A stretch of DNA of 64,000 bases. Origin: Tethya wilhelma (taxonomy: Eukaryota; Porifera; Demospongiae; Tethyida; Tethyidae). A program made the translations under genes and the position numbers. The stretch covers positions 4,280,404 through 4,344,403 of the forward strand of contig CAXIPT010000007.1 of assembly GCA_964030475.1 (NCBI GenBank), in the 5' to 3' direction. Below the pieces are notes generated by a model. The model worked only from the letters and a program-made list of their open reading frames with translations, was not told the DNA's origin and did no database searches. Positions 23,450-34,148 of this stretch are shown piece after piece (the first letter of the stretch is position 1; each line of letters begins with the position of its first letter).

Positions 23450-24860
23450 AATGCTTACAATCTCAAAAAATTTACCAGAGGGAAGTCAAAGTATATAGAT
23501 TCTTAATTCAACTTGACTTACTCATTGACAAAGGCTCTCCTTGCATGCAAGGTCTAGTAAACTCACAGAAACTTTTCTGAGCTCTTGTAGAGAGTATAAA
23601 TGGGAAGCTAGGATAAGAAATACGTATACACGGCCGGTGTGTAACTGGTTCGTCTATACCATTCTTACATAACAGTTACTGCATGATATAGTCTTAAAAG
23701 AATTATGCATATTGTTTGAATATTGATACATCATCAATATAGAAACACCACTTATTGCAGTCTGGATGAACAGACAAAACAGGAGTAGCCTGACAATACA
23801 TAGTGGACGAAACGAAAAATAGATGAACCAGGTTACAATCGTATATACGTTAGAATCCTAAGAACAATTGAAACGTTATGGGACAATTCAACCACAATAA
23901 TTTATGTATGCCCAACTCTTGGCCACCAATCTAAATTTAATTTACCTGCTTTTACTCCACTAAATTGCCAAGTAATTGGCAAGAATTTAAACCATAAATT
24001 TATAGCTCTATAGCTCTATAGCTATAGCTATGTATACAATCATTGTTTGAACCAATTATGACACTGAGGATACATATATACTAGGGATTGAAAAAATGAA
24101 AATGAAGAAGTTATGAAGTAGTCATACGTGCTGCATGAGATACACATGCATCGTTCAAACATTCAGCATTGCCCTTAGCATGAATAAAAGCACCAAAGCA
24201 ATTAATGATATCAAGAGTGTATTGAATCAAAATGAGTATCAAGAACCCTAATACACTCTTGATGATATGCAGTGGTCAGTGAATTATAGCCATCATGTAA
24301 TAAAAGACAAAATACAACTTAAAGAAATAGGCCTAACCAATGACAAACAAGGCACTTCCAAAGTTATCTCCAGTGATTCTTTTCAAACCCTTCAGAAGAG
24401 GTGATCCTGGGATCATTGCTTCCTCTCAATAAAGGACTTCAGGCGTTCTCTTAGATACTTTTAGTTACTATGAAACTTTCGAAGGAGCAAGGTTGAGTGT
24501 CAGTGACCGGGAGGGCCGGGCACGTCCAGGTTTAACTTCTAAACAGTCAGCGGCTAGCTGAGAGATAACAAGAACTATACAGCTTTCCACTGGTGATCCT
24601 GGGATCGTTGCTTCCTCTCAATAAAGGACTTCAGGTGTTCCGGCTTGATTGTCCGAGTTCAATTTTTTCAGAGTCGATTCCGGGAACTCCGGCTTTACTT
24701 AATATAGCCCCGTTGGCGTTGGTCCTCTGAGATTTCCATATCAGCTGAATGAGAGTTAACTGTATTTTTTCCCTTTCCAGGAGAGGGGCTATCTACCTTT
24801 GGCTGTGCCACTGTGACTCAGCGAGTTAGCTACAGGCAAAAGGGTGCAGGGTACGTGTAC
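23450..24860. other. Non-coding part of the mobile block with repeated pieces
   Basis: No gene is supported. 24303-24405 matches 37233-37335, where it is the end of a minus-strand coding exon, so this is a truncated relic. The 50-base segment GTGATCCTGGGATC(A/G)TTGCTTCCTCTC onward occurs at 24401 and again at 24592, a direct repeat about 190 bases apart. Confidence 0.5.
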
Positions 24861-24944
24861 TTAAAATTTGTTCACGTGATGATTCACATGACGTTACCTG
24901 TACGAAAAGCAGTTCGCAAATTGGTCATCATATGTTAAATCAAC

Positions 24945-25110
24945 TCAGTCAATCGCTGTACAAACCGTGATTTGCAATCAACTTGATTTGATTTTAAATC
25001 AACTCAGTCAATCTCTGTATAACCGTGATTTGCAATCAACTTGATTGATTATATGTCAACCGATGTACAACCGTGATTTGCAATCAACTTGATTGATTAT
25101 AAATATAATT
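24945..25110. repeat. CAATCAACTTGATTGAT array upstream of the integrase gene
   Basis: Three to four units with the core GTGATTTGCAATCAACTTGA, separated by AATCAACTCAGTCAAT(C), the same repeat as in the inverted ends. It is followed by GATCAATCGATCAAGTCGAT and lies about 200 bases upstream of the integrase start, so it could act in its promoter or be an old element end. Confidence 0.75.
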
Positions 25111-25311
25111 CACTTCATTTCAATCGATTAATTAACCATCAATATGACTTGGCATGCGAGATCAATCGATCAAGTCGATCCAACTCGATCGAGCGATGCT
25201 ATAGCGACCCTTTACCAATAAAAATTATTGTAGCCAGAGCTGTAGCTCTAGTGAACCTTGAACTCTGCCTTGAACTAATGTGTCTATAGCGACCCTTTAC
25301 CGAACAACAAA

Positions 25312-26807
25312 ATGGCTCAGTCTACTCAAGGGAGCACAGTGGTGAGTACAATTTATATGTCAAGGACTCATGTAGGGGTTGTTTATTGAACGGTTATGTA
25401 TATAATATTATTATGTAGATACCAACTACATTTATCAGTGAGGTTCAGCAGCTATTTTCTGAGTGTCAAAGGTCATATGAAGGGGATGAATTGAGGCAAG
25501 ATTATTTAGTGTGTAGGCTCGAATCATGCCTTAGTATTCTTGAAGAAGGAATACAGCTAATCCAAGATGATATCTCGCTTGGAATTCAGCTGCAACTATT
25601 AAATAACATGCGTCAAGAGGCAATGAGGTTGATACGTACTCTTACTCATCACTTCAACGATTGTACAGTACCTGCTGTGAGTATTGTTCCCTTTCGCGTG
25701 CTACAATACACTGGAATTGCTGGAAGACCTAAAGTGCTAGTAAATGTTGAACAAGTAGAACTACTGCGATCATCTGGTTTTACTTGGAAAGAGGTGGCAG
25801 ATGCCATTCAAGTAAGCAGGACTACACTATGGAGACGTTTGTCAGAGTTAAATATAAGCACTAACAAGTATGTAAGTATCAGTGATGATGATTTAGATAG
25901 TAACATTAGGAGGCTACAACAGGAATACCCTAATTGTGGCCAAACAATGATCAGGGCTCTTTTACAGCAAGAGGGAATATACGTTCAACGATATAAAGTA
26001 AGAGAAAGTATGCTGAGATTAGATCCACTAAGATCTGCTTTGAGATGGCATCAAACCATCACCAGGAGGACCTACTCAGTTCCAAATGCCAATAGTCTGT
26101 GGCACATTGATGGCCATCATAGCCTCATTAGGTGGAGATTTGTTGTACACGGAGGCATAGATGGTTATTCGAGAACTGTTGTATATTTGTCAGCTTCAAC
26201 GAACAATAAGTCACTAACAGTTTTCAAGTTGTTTCAAGCTGCTGTTGAAGAATATGGTGTCCCCAGTCGAGTGAGAAGCGACAAGGGTGGCGAAAACATA
26301 CTTGTTTGCCAATACATGATTTCACATAGAGGTACAAACAGAGGCAGTCATCTGGCTGGCTCATCGGTACACAATCAGCGTATCGAACGCTTGTGGAGAG
26401 ATGTCTACTGGTGTGTATGTTCTACTTTTCATGAAATATTTTATGAAATGGAGGCAATGGGTGTGTTAGATATTGACTCAGACATAGACCTTTTTGTTCT
26501 CCATACTGTGTTTTTGCCAATCATTGTCAATAGTCTGGATAACTTTACAAAGGCATGGAACATGCACCCCTTACGAACTGAAAGAAATTGGTCACCAAAA
26601 AAGATATGGATGAATAGTATGATTCAGAAGATTGATGATCCAGGAAGTGTTCCTTCTGATTTTGGGGTCGACTATGGTGGTCCAATACCTGATGATGAAG
26701 CAGGCACAGTGGTTGTGCCAGAGACTGTAAGTCCATTAGACTCAGATGAAATGCGGGATTTTATGGCAATTGCAGCTCCTTCTGATGCATTTACATGCAC
26801 TTGTTGA
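25312..26807 (+). CDS. DDE integrase/transposase of a eukaryotic DNA transposon, about 472 aa
   Basis: Exon 1 (25312-25341, starting MAQSTQGSTV) joins through GTGAGT and a TAG acceptor to exon 2 (25419-26807) in frame. After a helical N-terminal part, residues about 122-152 form a helix-turn-helix (GFTWKEVADAIQVSRTTLWR). The catalytic core follows: WHIDGHH (Asp about 241), VRSDKGGEN (Asp about 298) and NQRIERLWRDV (Glu about 333), with 34 residues between the second Asp and the Glu, plus GIDGYSR and RGSHLAG. This is the retroviral-type integrase fold of a family common in fish, cnidarian, sponge and fungal genomes; IS3EU-type elements are one possible home, which I cannot confirm. The acidic tail ends in CTC. 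The frame is open and all three acidic residues are present, so it may be active. It would cut and join element ends in the nucleus. Confidence 0.9.
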
Positions 26808-26814
26808 CGATTGC

Positions 26815-28015
26815 ACCCAGCATTACATACACTGTAAATCATGCAGTGTTGCAAGACATGCTACAGTAACAAGTTTTTATGTTATATCATACAATGTCAT
26901 GCTGACATTGTGCAATATGTGATTCTGTATAAGCACGTACCTGTTACTATAATAATAGTGCTTTGACTCAATTATTATAATTATGGTTACCTCTATAAAT
27001 TCCTGATTGATTCGGAATCAGTGAAAGTCAACAATAATTATTGCTAAAGTGGTTTGCATACAGACCATGTACATTATTATTATGTCTGCCATGCAATGAG
27101 GGTAAGAAACCATGAATACATCAAGCTATATATCTTATGCATAACATAATTATATAGTGCAGGCAATTATAATTATGATAGACCAGTTTGCATACAACAA
27201 ATTAAAGTTATACATACACTGCTAAAAATCGAGTGCATGCATGCATACATATTATAGTTGCATGACCCTTAAGTCCATGGGCAACACTCAATGCATATGG
27301 TCGAGTGCTGCACACTTAAGGGCATGCAACTATTCACAGTGTTTGCCATTGACCCCTAGCTGCATGTAAAGCTACTCTATTGTCACCTTCACCCAGCCAC
27401 TAACCGGCAATTAGCCTATATATTAAAAACTTTGGTTGCTAGGCAATGGCAAACAAATAGAGCATACACCCAAGCTGTATATATATACGTATTAGACCGA
27501 TTTTTGGCCGTATATATAGGATACACCATTAATGTTTAGCAATTTGCAACATATATAGGGTGCATGCATAATATATGTAGTATTAGGTCTAAAACTACAT
27601 GCTTTTTACAGTGTATGGTTCATTTACAGCTATATATAGTCATGCATATCTTGCATGTAGTTATTAAAATCATACAAATGTCATAAACATGCATGCTTGC
27701 ATGCATCTCTAGCTCCTTATACACCATGCAGCTTCCAACAATGCATACATACATGCTGAGTTTCATTGTCATGCAGATAGTCTAAGAGTTACATGCATGG
27801 GCACGGCTGTATAGATTTTGTAACTAAACTCTTTAATAATATGTTCTGCAAGCATGCATGCAAATCAATACTAGAAAATTACTGAAATATACATGGTCAT
27901 AATTTACTTAGTCAGTCTACATGTACAATTCACAATGCCATGTTAATTGCTGTCCAAATTATAAGGAGGGGAAAAAAGGGCCTATAGTTTTACAAGTAAT
28001 GTCACAATAAGTAAT
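26815..28015. other. Non-coding spacer between integrase and HECT genes
   Basis: AT-rich DNA with many TGCATGCA palindromes and no coding frame. 27290-27345 (CAATGCATATGGTCGAGTGC... ACTTAAGGGCATGC) together with AAAACTTTGGTTG at 27429 recurs in shortened form at 57660-57725, so it is a dispersed element; its inner ends CCCTTAAGT and ACTTAAGGG are inverted. Confidence 0.5.
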
Positions 28016-28020
28016 CCAAG

Positions 28021-30751
28021 TCAAGGCATAGTAAAGTTTTCTTCATCAATAAGAACTCTCAAGCTTTCAAACAATGACTCCTTGGATGAAATGTTAATTG
28101 GTAACTTTAACTCCCTGCCACAAGTATTGGCTGAAATTTCATCACTCACGAAGATGACCATGATGGAGTTTCCATGCACAGTTGGCATCCCAGTTGCATA
28201 CTGGGTTAATGCCTTGAGACCTGCATGCATGTATGTGCCCGTGCACAATAAGAATAAGCTCAATGATCAGTAATCCTGCATGCATGCATATAATATTATT
28301 ATTATTTATACTATATGTATACGTATTCATGCATGCACTATAGCTGGCATCGAAATTTACATACCATATAATGTTAAGTAGTTGTACAGCTCATTAAATT
28401 GTGACCCTTTACCACATGGACAAAAATTGACATGATTTATCTACAAAGTACTAACCTATATAGATGAACCCTCTATATATGTCTATAGGCAACTGCATGT
28501 CGACATGTAGTAAACTGGCAAAACACTGAACCATGCAGCTTTCCCATGGAGTATGCTTATTGACAAAAAATATAATGAGCATTGTATACCTTGATCAGAC
28601 AGTAGTTTGACAAAATCTTGGAAATGCTCAAATATCTCCTTCTCTCTCATCTTCTTATCATCCTCAGATGAAAATTTGGGGTGGAGTATGTCGAGAAGTT
28701 CATCAGGATATGTCTTAGCACTGCCAACAAAAGCTGGCTTCAATATCTCTGGAAACATCTGTACAAAATCAAACACCCCCAGCACCTGCAGTCCTTCAGC
28801 AAATGCATCCAAGAAGATTTTCCTTTTGTGTAGAGCATCATATATCATAGCTGTTTCAAAAATCTTCGATGCATTATTTATCTGAAAATTGAAAACAACA
28901 AAAAAAAAATCCTCGTGCATGATGTATTCATGTACATGCTTAATACAATACCTGAAGAGGACAATCCAATCCGCATTGTTCAATGATATCAATTAGTTCA
29001 TCCTTTCTTCCATAGTTGCTCAAGTCAGATTGAGATTCCATCTGATCCACCTAAAGGAATTAATTTTGTGGACATAATTTAGTTAAACTATAGATTAATA
29101 GCTATAGCTTTAAGACATTGCATACCTCTCTCTTTAGAGACTTTATTTGATCACTCACATCAACATCAGTGATTGACGTGATAGCAAGATCACTCCTTCC
29201 TGCTAAGTAATAGTAGATGCACTCAGACAGGTACGGAAATAGCTGTCGATCCAATACAAGATTATGGGCCACCATCTTTCCAAAAATAGTCATCAATCCA
29301 GAAGAAATGTTCGACATTCGAAATACAGGCCGAAGGCGATTTCCATGCCCTTCAAATAACTTAAAGGTGTTGGAGTACAGTAGAGTCTTGTACACCGTGG
29401 AAAAAAACTGACGCCTCACTCCACCTGCATCTATACCAGGTTGACCTTTTAAAGATATCCTTACTTCAGCATTGGGGTCAAATTGGCTCTTATAAAATGC
29501 AATAGCAATGTTTGACCAGTCTTCCTCATCATCATTTGCCTCAATACGAATTCGTGGAGAATCTGTTCCAGTAACTTTAATCCGGCAAGATTTGATCAAG
29601 CTACAAATTGACTCTACACTAGGACCCTCAACCAAACAGTTAGTAGTAGTTGTTAAGTTACTTCCAGATGTAATGTAGACAAACTTGATTTTCTCACAAT
29701 CGATGTTTGGAAATAACTCGTACAACGTCTCAAGATTTGTTACAGTAACATCATCAAGCTCACTATCAGCAGGAACATATACATGTTCTCCAGAAGTACC
29801 TGGCATAGATGTGTGACCAGATGATGAACTACTCTGACCAGATGAGAAGTGACTGGAACCAGAATTAGGATTGGACGAGGAGGATTGACCAGAAGGATTG
29901 GATGAGGAGGATTGACCAGACGGGTTGGACGAGGAGGATTGACCAGACGGGTTGGATGAGGAGCTCGAGGATTGACCAAACGAAGAAGATTGACCAGCTG
30001 AGGAGGATTGACCAAATGAAGAAGATTGACCAGCCGAAGAGGATTGACCAGAAGGGTTGGACGAGGAGGATTGACCAGACGAAGAGGATTGACCAGAAGG
30101 GTTGGACGAGGAGGATTGACCAGACGAAGAGGATTGACCAGAAGGGTTGGACGAGGAGGATTGACCAGAAGTGAGGTTACTGAAAGGACCCGGTGGAAGG
30201 TCATCAGAACCAGGGTCAGCTGAGGGGTTCGGTGAGACCTCATCATCACTGCTAATTAAAGTAGTGAACAAATCTTCTGTCATTCGGACATAAACACTAC
30301 CGCTTCCAGCTAGATTTTTTACAGCTCTGCCGGTAAATTCAAATCCTCTTTTATAACTAGGTATAGAGGCATGCTTACCATTCATGTCAACGAACTCAAA
30401 GTCTTCAGGTCTACAATGTTCAATTTTGTATTCTGAACTACTTTCAATTACCCCACATATTTCTTTCCTGACGTCGTCTTCACTGGCATCTAATGAAATT
30501 TCTGGAAGAATTCCTCTCATTGCAATATATTTATCCTTACGAGTGAAATGTGCTGGTGCATGCGACTTGTCACCCATGTAAGTAAATACCACCAACTTGC
30601 GTTGAAAGGTATGTGAGACTTTTGGTTTCTTCTCAATCCCACCGTATTTTGCTGATGCTAATGCAATCTTGCTTTTTCTTTTTGGTCTTCTTGGTATAGA
30701 GGAAAATGACTTGCTTACTGGATCGTATGTAACAGTAGGAAGTGATCCCAT
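28021..30751 (-). CDS. HECT-type E3 ubiquitin ligase of the mobile block
   Basis: Exon A runs from about 30751 to 29126; exons at about 29051-28955, 28881-28589 and 28221-28021 follow at consensus sites. Exon A holds a basic N-terminus, a Ser/Gly/Gln low-complexity region of NPSGQSSSS repeats (about residues 200-320) and the start of the HECT domain (ISLKGQPGIDAGGVRRQFF, FRMSNISSGLMTIFGKMVAH). The last exon has the C-lobe with NTCGRELKLPI, where the Cys in TCG fits the catalytic thioester Cys, and it stops soon after (ENFTMP). HECT ligases transfer ubiquitin from an E2 to a substrate. Copies annotated as G2E3-like with this C-lobe are abundant in fish and cnidarians and are often transposon-linked. 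The start at 30751 is the first ATG of the exon; SAM-like exons upstream (30860-31209) may belong to it. Confidence 0.85.
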
Positions 30752-30854
30752 CACCGTCTTAATTCACTTCACGGGATACTCTCTCACCTAGACCGGCAAG
30801 TAATCCAGCATATCAGTATACTCATGCATGCACTGAACCACACATACTTTGTTC

Positions 30855-31209
30855 TGAATCTCGGCATTTTCTACGCAGTTGGGCTCTATCACCAATTTTT
30901 GTGATGCCCAATTCATTCAATTGATCATCAGTCAACAGCTTGATGGTCTCTACATTAACCTGCGTGCAGAGCGGCGCATTAATTAGAATCCCTGAACATA
31001 ATTTTTTAACCCAACAAAAATTTTAACTTACATTTTCTCTTCGAAATCTAGAGAAAATTTCCCCCTCATACCCAAGCCGGTTCATTCAAAATACCTGCAA
31101 GCTGAAAATACACTGGTTATAGCTAGTAAAACTTAACCATATTCAAGAGTCCGACAGCCGCTGGTATATTTACCTGGTCCTGTTCGTTTTTTTCTTCTGT
31201 AGCCATACT
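30855..31209 (-). CDS. Small upstream exons, one SAM-domain-like, possibly 5' part of the HECT gene
   Basis: Three minus-strand segments look like exons. At 31209 an ATG gives MATEEKNEQDQ followed by GTAAAT. At about 31085-31035 a segment reads MNRLGYEGEIFSRFRREN followed by GTAAGT. At about 30960-30855, after a CAG acceptor, VNVETIKLLTDDQLNELGI then KIGDRAQLRRKC is followed by GTATGT; this matches the last helices of a SAM domain (LLTxxDLxxLGIxxxGDRxxL). I could not find a phase that joins this last exon to the HECT exon without a stop, so it may be a separate small gene or the junction may be damaged. SAM domains mediate protein-protein contacts. Confidence 0.45.
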
Positions 31210-31288
31210 AGAAACAAAAACTTTTTGATCTGCTTGAAGCCGCCAAACAGTACACGTGTTCACTATAGCTTCGTAGCTAGCTGCATGC

Positions 31289-31441
31289 CAGAGGAGGTAC
31301 GACACGAGTGCGCCTTTGCTGAGCTGGCAAGTCTGTTAATTACATTCCAATCATGTGACTGCAATACTTCACAATGAGAGTTGATCACGTGCACCCCGTT
31401 TGCCAGCTCAGCAAAGGCGCACTCGTGTCGTACCTCCTCTG
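31289..31441. mobile_element. 153-bp MITE with exact 9-bp target duplication
   Basis: CAGAGGAGGTACGACACGAG at the left and its exact inverse at the right, continuing over about 45 bases (GCGCCTTTGCTGAGCTGGCA). GCTGCATGC flanks both sides (31280-31288, 31442-31450). Same family as 7619-7762. It lies within the right part of the mobile block, upstream of the HECT gene. Confidence 0.85.
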
Positions 31442-31544
31442 GCTGCATGCACAGTAAAAATTGATCACGTGCTCTTGCACGTGGGCCCGGGCGCGCGCGC
31501 GGCCGGGTGTACGTGTGCGCTGCGTCGATACGTAAATATTAATC

Positions 31545-31849
31545 AATCAAGTTGATTGCAAATCACGGTTGCTCACTTTGGTCGATTGAGTTGGTCAATT
31601 TGGATGATTATATATCGATCAAGTCGATTGCAAACATTACAGTTAATTGAGTGATTGATTGATCTATTGAGGTATATAATTAAAATCAATCAAGTTGATT
31701 GCAATTCACGGTTGTACATCGATTGACTGAGTTGATTAATTATCAATCAAGTTGATTGTGACCATGGATTGATGAGTGATTATCGATTGAATCAATTTTT
31801 TTCCCCTTTTATTGTAGAAAAATAATTTTGAAACAAACGGCCTACCATA
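31545..31849. repeat. Right inverted terminal repeat with CAATCAACTTGATTGAT array
   Basis: Reading inward from 31849 on the minus strand it matches the left end at 14576 for about 180 bases and then adds further ATCAAGTTGATTGCAA units down to 31545. A very GC-rich, CG-rich stretch (GGGCGCGCGCGCGGCC) lies just inside at 31489-31503, unlike the AT-rich surroundings. Confidence 0.75.
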
Positions 31850-31923
31850 GGGCTTTACTCGGTTGCAAAGTCAAAGGTCGCGCGTCAACTCTGTGCATAA
31901 CGGGATTCATTTTTATCGAATCC

Positions 31924-32010
31924 CACTATGCAATAGTCTCGTGCCCAGACCCCACCCTCGCACAAGCTCTTTCTCCTTGGAGAATGGGTGGAGTCTGGGG
32001 ACGAGACTAA
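31924..32010. mobile_element. TAGTCTCGTGCCCAGACCCC-type MITE
   Basis: ATAGTCTCGTGCCCAGACCC is mirrored by GAGTCTGGGGACGAGACTAA. Typical of the AGTCTCGTTCCCAGACC family seen across marine invertebrates. Confidence 0.65.
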
Positions 32011-32614
32011 CTATGCAACGAGAAGCCCCGCGACCTTTGACCCGCGATTAACCCTGTGACTACTGAATTTTACTTTAACAAACTCTGCACCGTGGAATGT
32101 GTTCTATAGAATGCTATAATGAAGCTACTATCTTTTTCCAAGGTTATCTGGCACAGTAATTTTCAGTTACTATAGCTACATCCCCAGATGCCTTTTAAGA
32201 GCCAAATTCACCAACTTATGGCTCCGGATCCATGCAACCCTTTCTGTATACCTACCCCTTTTTCAACGTTCCTCTCCTCAGTTATAATAATATGTCAACT
32301 TTTAATTCACTTATCATACTAACTTATTGAGGTGACTGCATGTCCATTATTAGCCCTTCTGTGCTATTTAGGCATGCCACACCTGTATGCTCATGCTATT
32401 GTTTTAATTTGAAAAAGAAAGAAAAAACAAACAAACAAACAAATGTTCAGTTGATTATATACTAGAATATACAACCCTAGACTAGACTGATAAATGATAA
32501 TGACTCTGAAGAAGTTTATCCCTCTAATCGTGTCTCTAACGGTTGGTTTTAGGGTCAGAGGTGGTGCGCTGGTGTCTGCTGAGGTGATGATAGCCTGTAG
32601 ATCCCTATTGCACG

Positions 32615-33235
32615 GTCAAATAGAAATTAACGTAAAATAGATAAAAATCCCATGAGTGACTCATGGGACTGAATTACGTCACCAGTCCCATGAGTGACTC
32701 ATGGGAAGGATTTACGTCACTTATCCCATGAGTGACTCATGGGACTGATTTACGTTCTCTTTAACTGACGTAAATCCCCTTAAAGATATGAATGGACCAA
32801 ACTAATACATGGGAATGATTTACGTCAATCACATCTCTGAGTAAGCCCCCTTCAATTTGATCCTAATTACCTATGAATATCATTAAATGAAATTGACGTA
32901 AATCCTCCCCATGTATACAGAGTGCCCAACAAAAGTCCACCAGTGAATTACGCTCTGGGGTGCCCCTGTGATCAACACAATTGTGACGTAAAACCTTCCC
33001 ATGTAAGACACAAAGACTAAACAATTACACAAAAGAAGTCATGTTAGACCTTAGAGGATGCTCCCTTAATTTTTCCATTAATGGCAATGAATATCATTAT
33101 GCAAGATTGACGTAAATCCTCCCCATGTATATAGTGTGTGATATAACTATCCACCAGTTAACTACGCTCTGAGATGCCCCTGTAATCAGCACAAATGTGA
33201 CGTAAAACCTTCCCATGTAAGACACAAAGGGCAGT
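32615..33235. repeat. Repeat region with AP-1-like TGACTCA and CRE-like TTACGTCA sites
   Basis: Three CCCATGAGTGACTCATGGGA near-palindromes at about 32653-32735 alternate with TTACGTCA or its inverse TGACGTAA, which occurs about eight times up to 33210. The segment from 32894 (TGACGTAAATCCTCCCCATG) to about 33010 is repeated from 33108, a tandem copy with a period of about 214 bases. No coding frame is present. Confidence 0.75.
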
Positions 33236-33239
33236 GAAC

Positions 33240-33895
33240 TACCTGATAACTGAGAATAATGGTTGCAGTAAAGCTATAACTTAGCACCCTGTTTGTGGTC
33301 TGGACTTTGTGTTCTAGTAAAAATGTAGACGTATCAAAAAAATCTGGTGAGAAACTACAAGGTGTTTTGGAGGGATTTTAATTTGTTTTTGGAGGGATTT
33401 TGTTTTGGAGGGATCATTCAGTCAGTATAGGTCTAGGCTAAACAATAAGGTATGCCTGCTATAAGGAGTTTGTTACTACTGCTAGTGCTTTTCAGCACTC
33501 TTGGCCCAGCAGCAAAACATGAAGAACTAATTAATATTGTGACATCATAATTACATGCGCTCATACAATAAGTCAGTTAGAGCTATAACTATAACATAGT
33601 TACCAGTATGTACAGCGCTATTAAGTTAACCACTTCCTGTTAATGAATAGCTGAACTATACAAACAGTATACCTAAACAGAGTACAGTACTTGTAAGGCT
33701 TTCTGTATGTGAGAATACAGGTACCTCTGTCTCCTAGGAGATATACAATAAATACTAATACAGTAATGATAGTAGCTAAGCTGATCACTTTACCAGTAAA
33801 ATTATATATATCAACATAATGATGTTCTTGTTGCATGCAAACTATAAAAAATACTGCAATGTTCACTTACAAGCTTCCGAAACTACATAATTATT
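33240..33895. other. Spacer; no gene seen
   Basis: AT-rich sequence with short direct repeats (TTTTGGAGGGAT three times near 33365-33410). A minus-strand frame at 33621-33866 has hydrophobic content but no recognisable motif and I do not call it. Confidence 0.4.
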
Positions 33896-33931
33896 ATAGG
33901 GTCTGAATTATTCATCCAGAAGCCAAAGCAA

Positions 33932-34148
33932 ATGTTTGTGTGCTTACCATTGGGTAAAGTGCTTACGTGCATTGCTAATTCAGTGAAAAATCTCCAGAAA
34001 GAGATTAATCGAAAGTGTGGCATTCCACCAAAAGATCAACTACTTCTTTATCAGAATAAACAATTGGGTACATGTAAACAGTAGTCTAGTAGAAAATTCA
34101 AAAATACAACTTCTGTTGAAACTGTGTGGTGGAGGTGAAGAGTAACAT
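33932..34148 (+). CDS. Ubiquitin-like mini-protein ending in Gly-Gly-Gly-Glu-Glu
   Basis: Exon 1 (33932-34067) starts with ATG TTT GTG and reads MFVCLPLGKVL then KEINRKCGIPPKDQLLLYQ and NKQL, which aligns with the first two-thirds of ubiquitin (MxIFVKTLTGK, IxxKxGIPPxxQxLxxxGxxL). A GTACAT donor and a TAG acceptor at about 34092 join in phase to ENSKIQLLLKLCGGGEE and a TAA stop, matching the last strand and tail of ubiquitin (LVLRLRGG). The product would be about 63 residues, shorter because the loop before the last strand is reduced. Gly-Gly followed by two residues is the form of an unprocessed ubiquitin-like modifier. It lies between pieces of a mobile element whose relative encodes a HECT ligase. 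Alternatively it is an N-terminal ubiquitin-like domain of a longer, frame-broken protein with the B-box-like segment that follows. Confidence 0.55.

Larger units (their letters stand above)
14576..31849. mobile_element. Candidate 17.3-kb mobile element (or nested elements) with an integrase, a HECT ligase and a cysteine-cluster protein
   Basis: The left end TATGGTAGGCCGTTTGTTTC at 14576 is repeated in inverse orientation at the right end (31849), and the match continues for about 180 bases through AAAATTATTTTTCTACAATA and arrays of CAATCAACTTGATTGAT. The arms differ at some bases, so they are not one assembled sequence used twice. Between them lie an integrase gene (+, 25312-26807), a HECT gene (-), a cysteine-cluster/PHD-like gene (-) and remains of a further minus-strand gene. 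No target duplication is visible at the outer edges. A second array of the same CAATCAACTTGATTGAT repeat at 24950-25100, in the left-arm orientation, means a shorter element (about 24.9-31.85 kb) next to other pieces is an alternative. Confidence 0.6.

Noticed and set aside
29740..30249. Minus-strand frame rich in Leu, Val, Asn, Pro and Arg (LVNPPRP repeats) and plus-strand frames with RRIDQ repeats
   Set aside because: These are other-frame readings of the Ser/Gly/Gln repeat of the HECT gene; only the frame continuous with the HECT domain is credible.
14570..31860. Target-site duplication around the large inverted-repeat block
   Set aside because: I compared the bases outside both ends (CAACAT at the left, GGGCTT at the right) and found no match, so a single clean insertion is not shown.
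33621..33866. Minus-strand 81-codon frame with hydrophobic stretches
   Set aside because: No recognisable motif, no splice partner and only chance length in AT-rich DNA.
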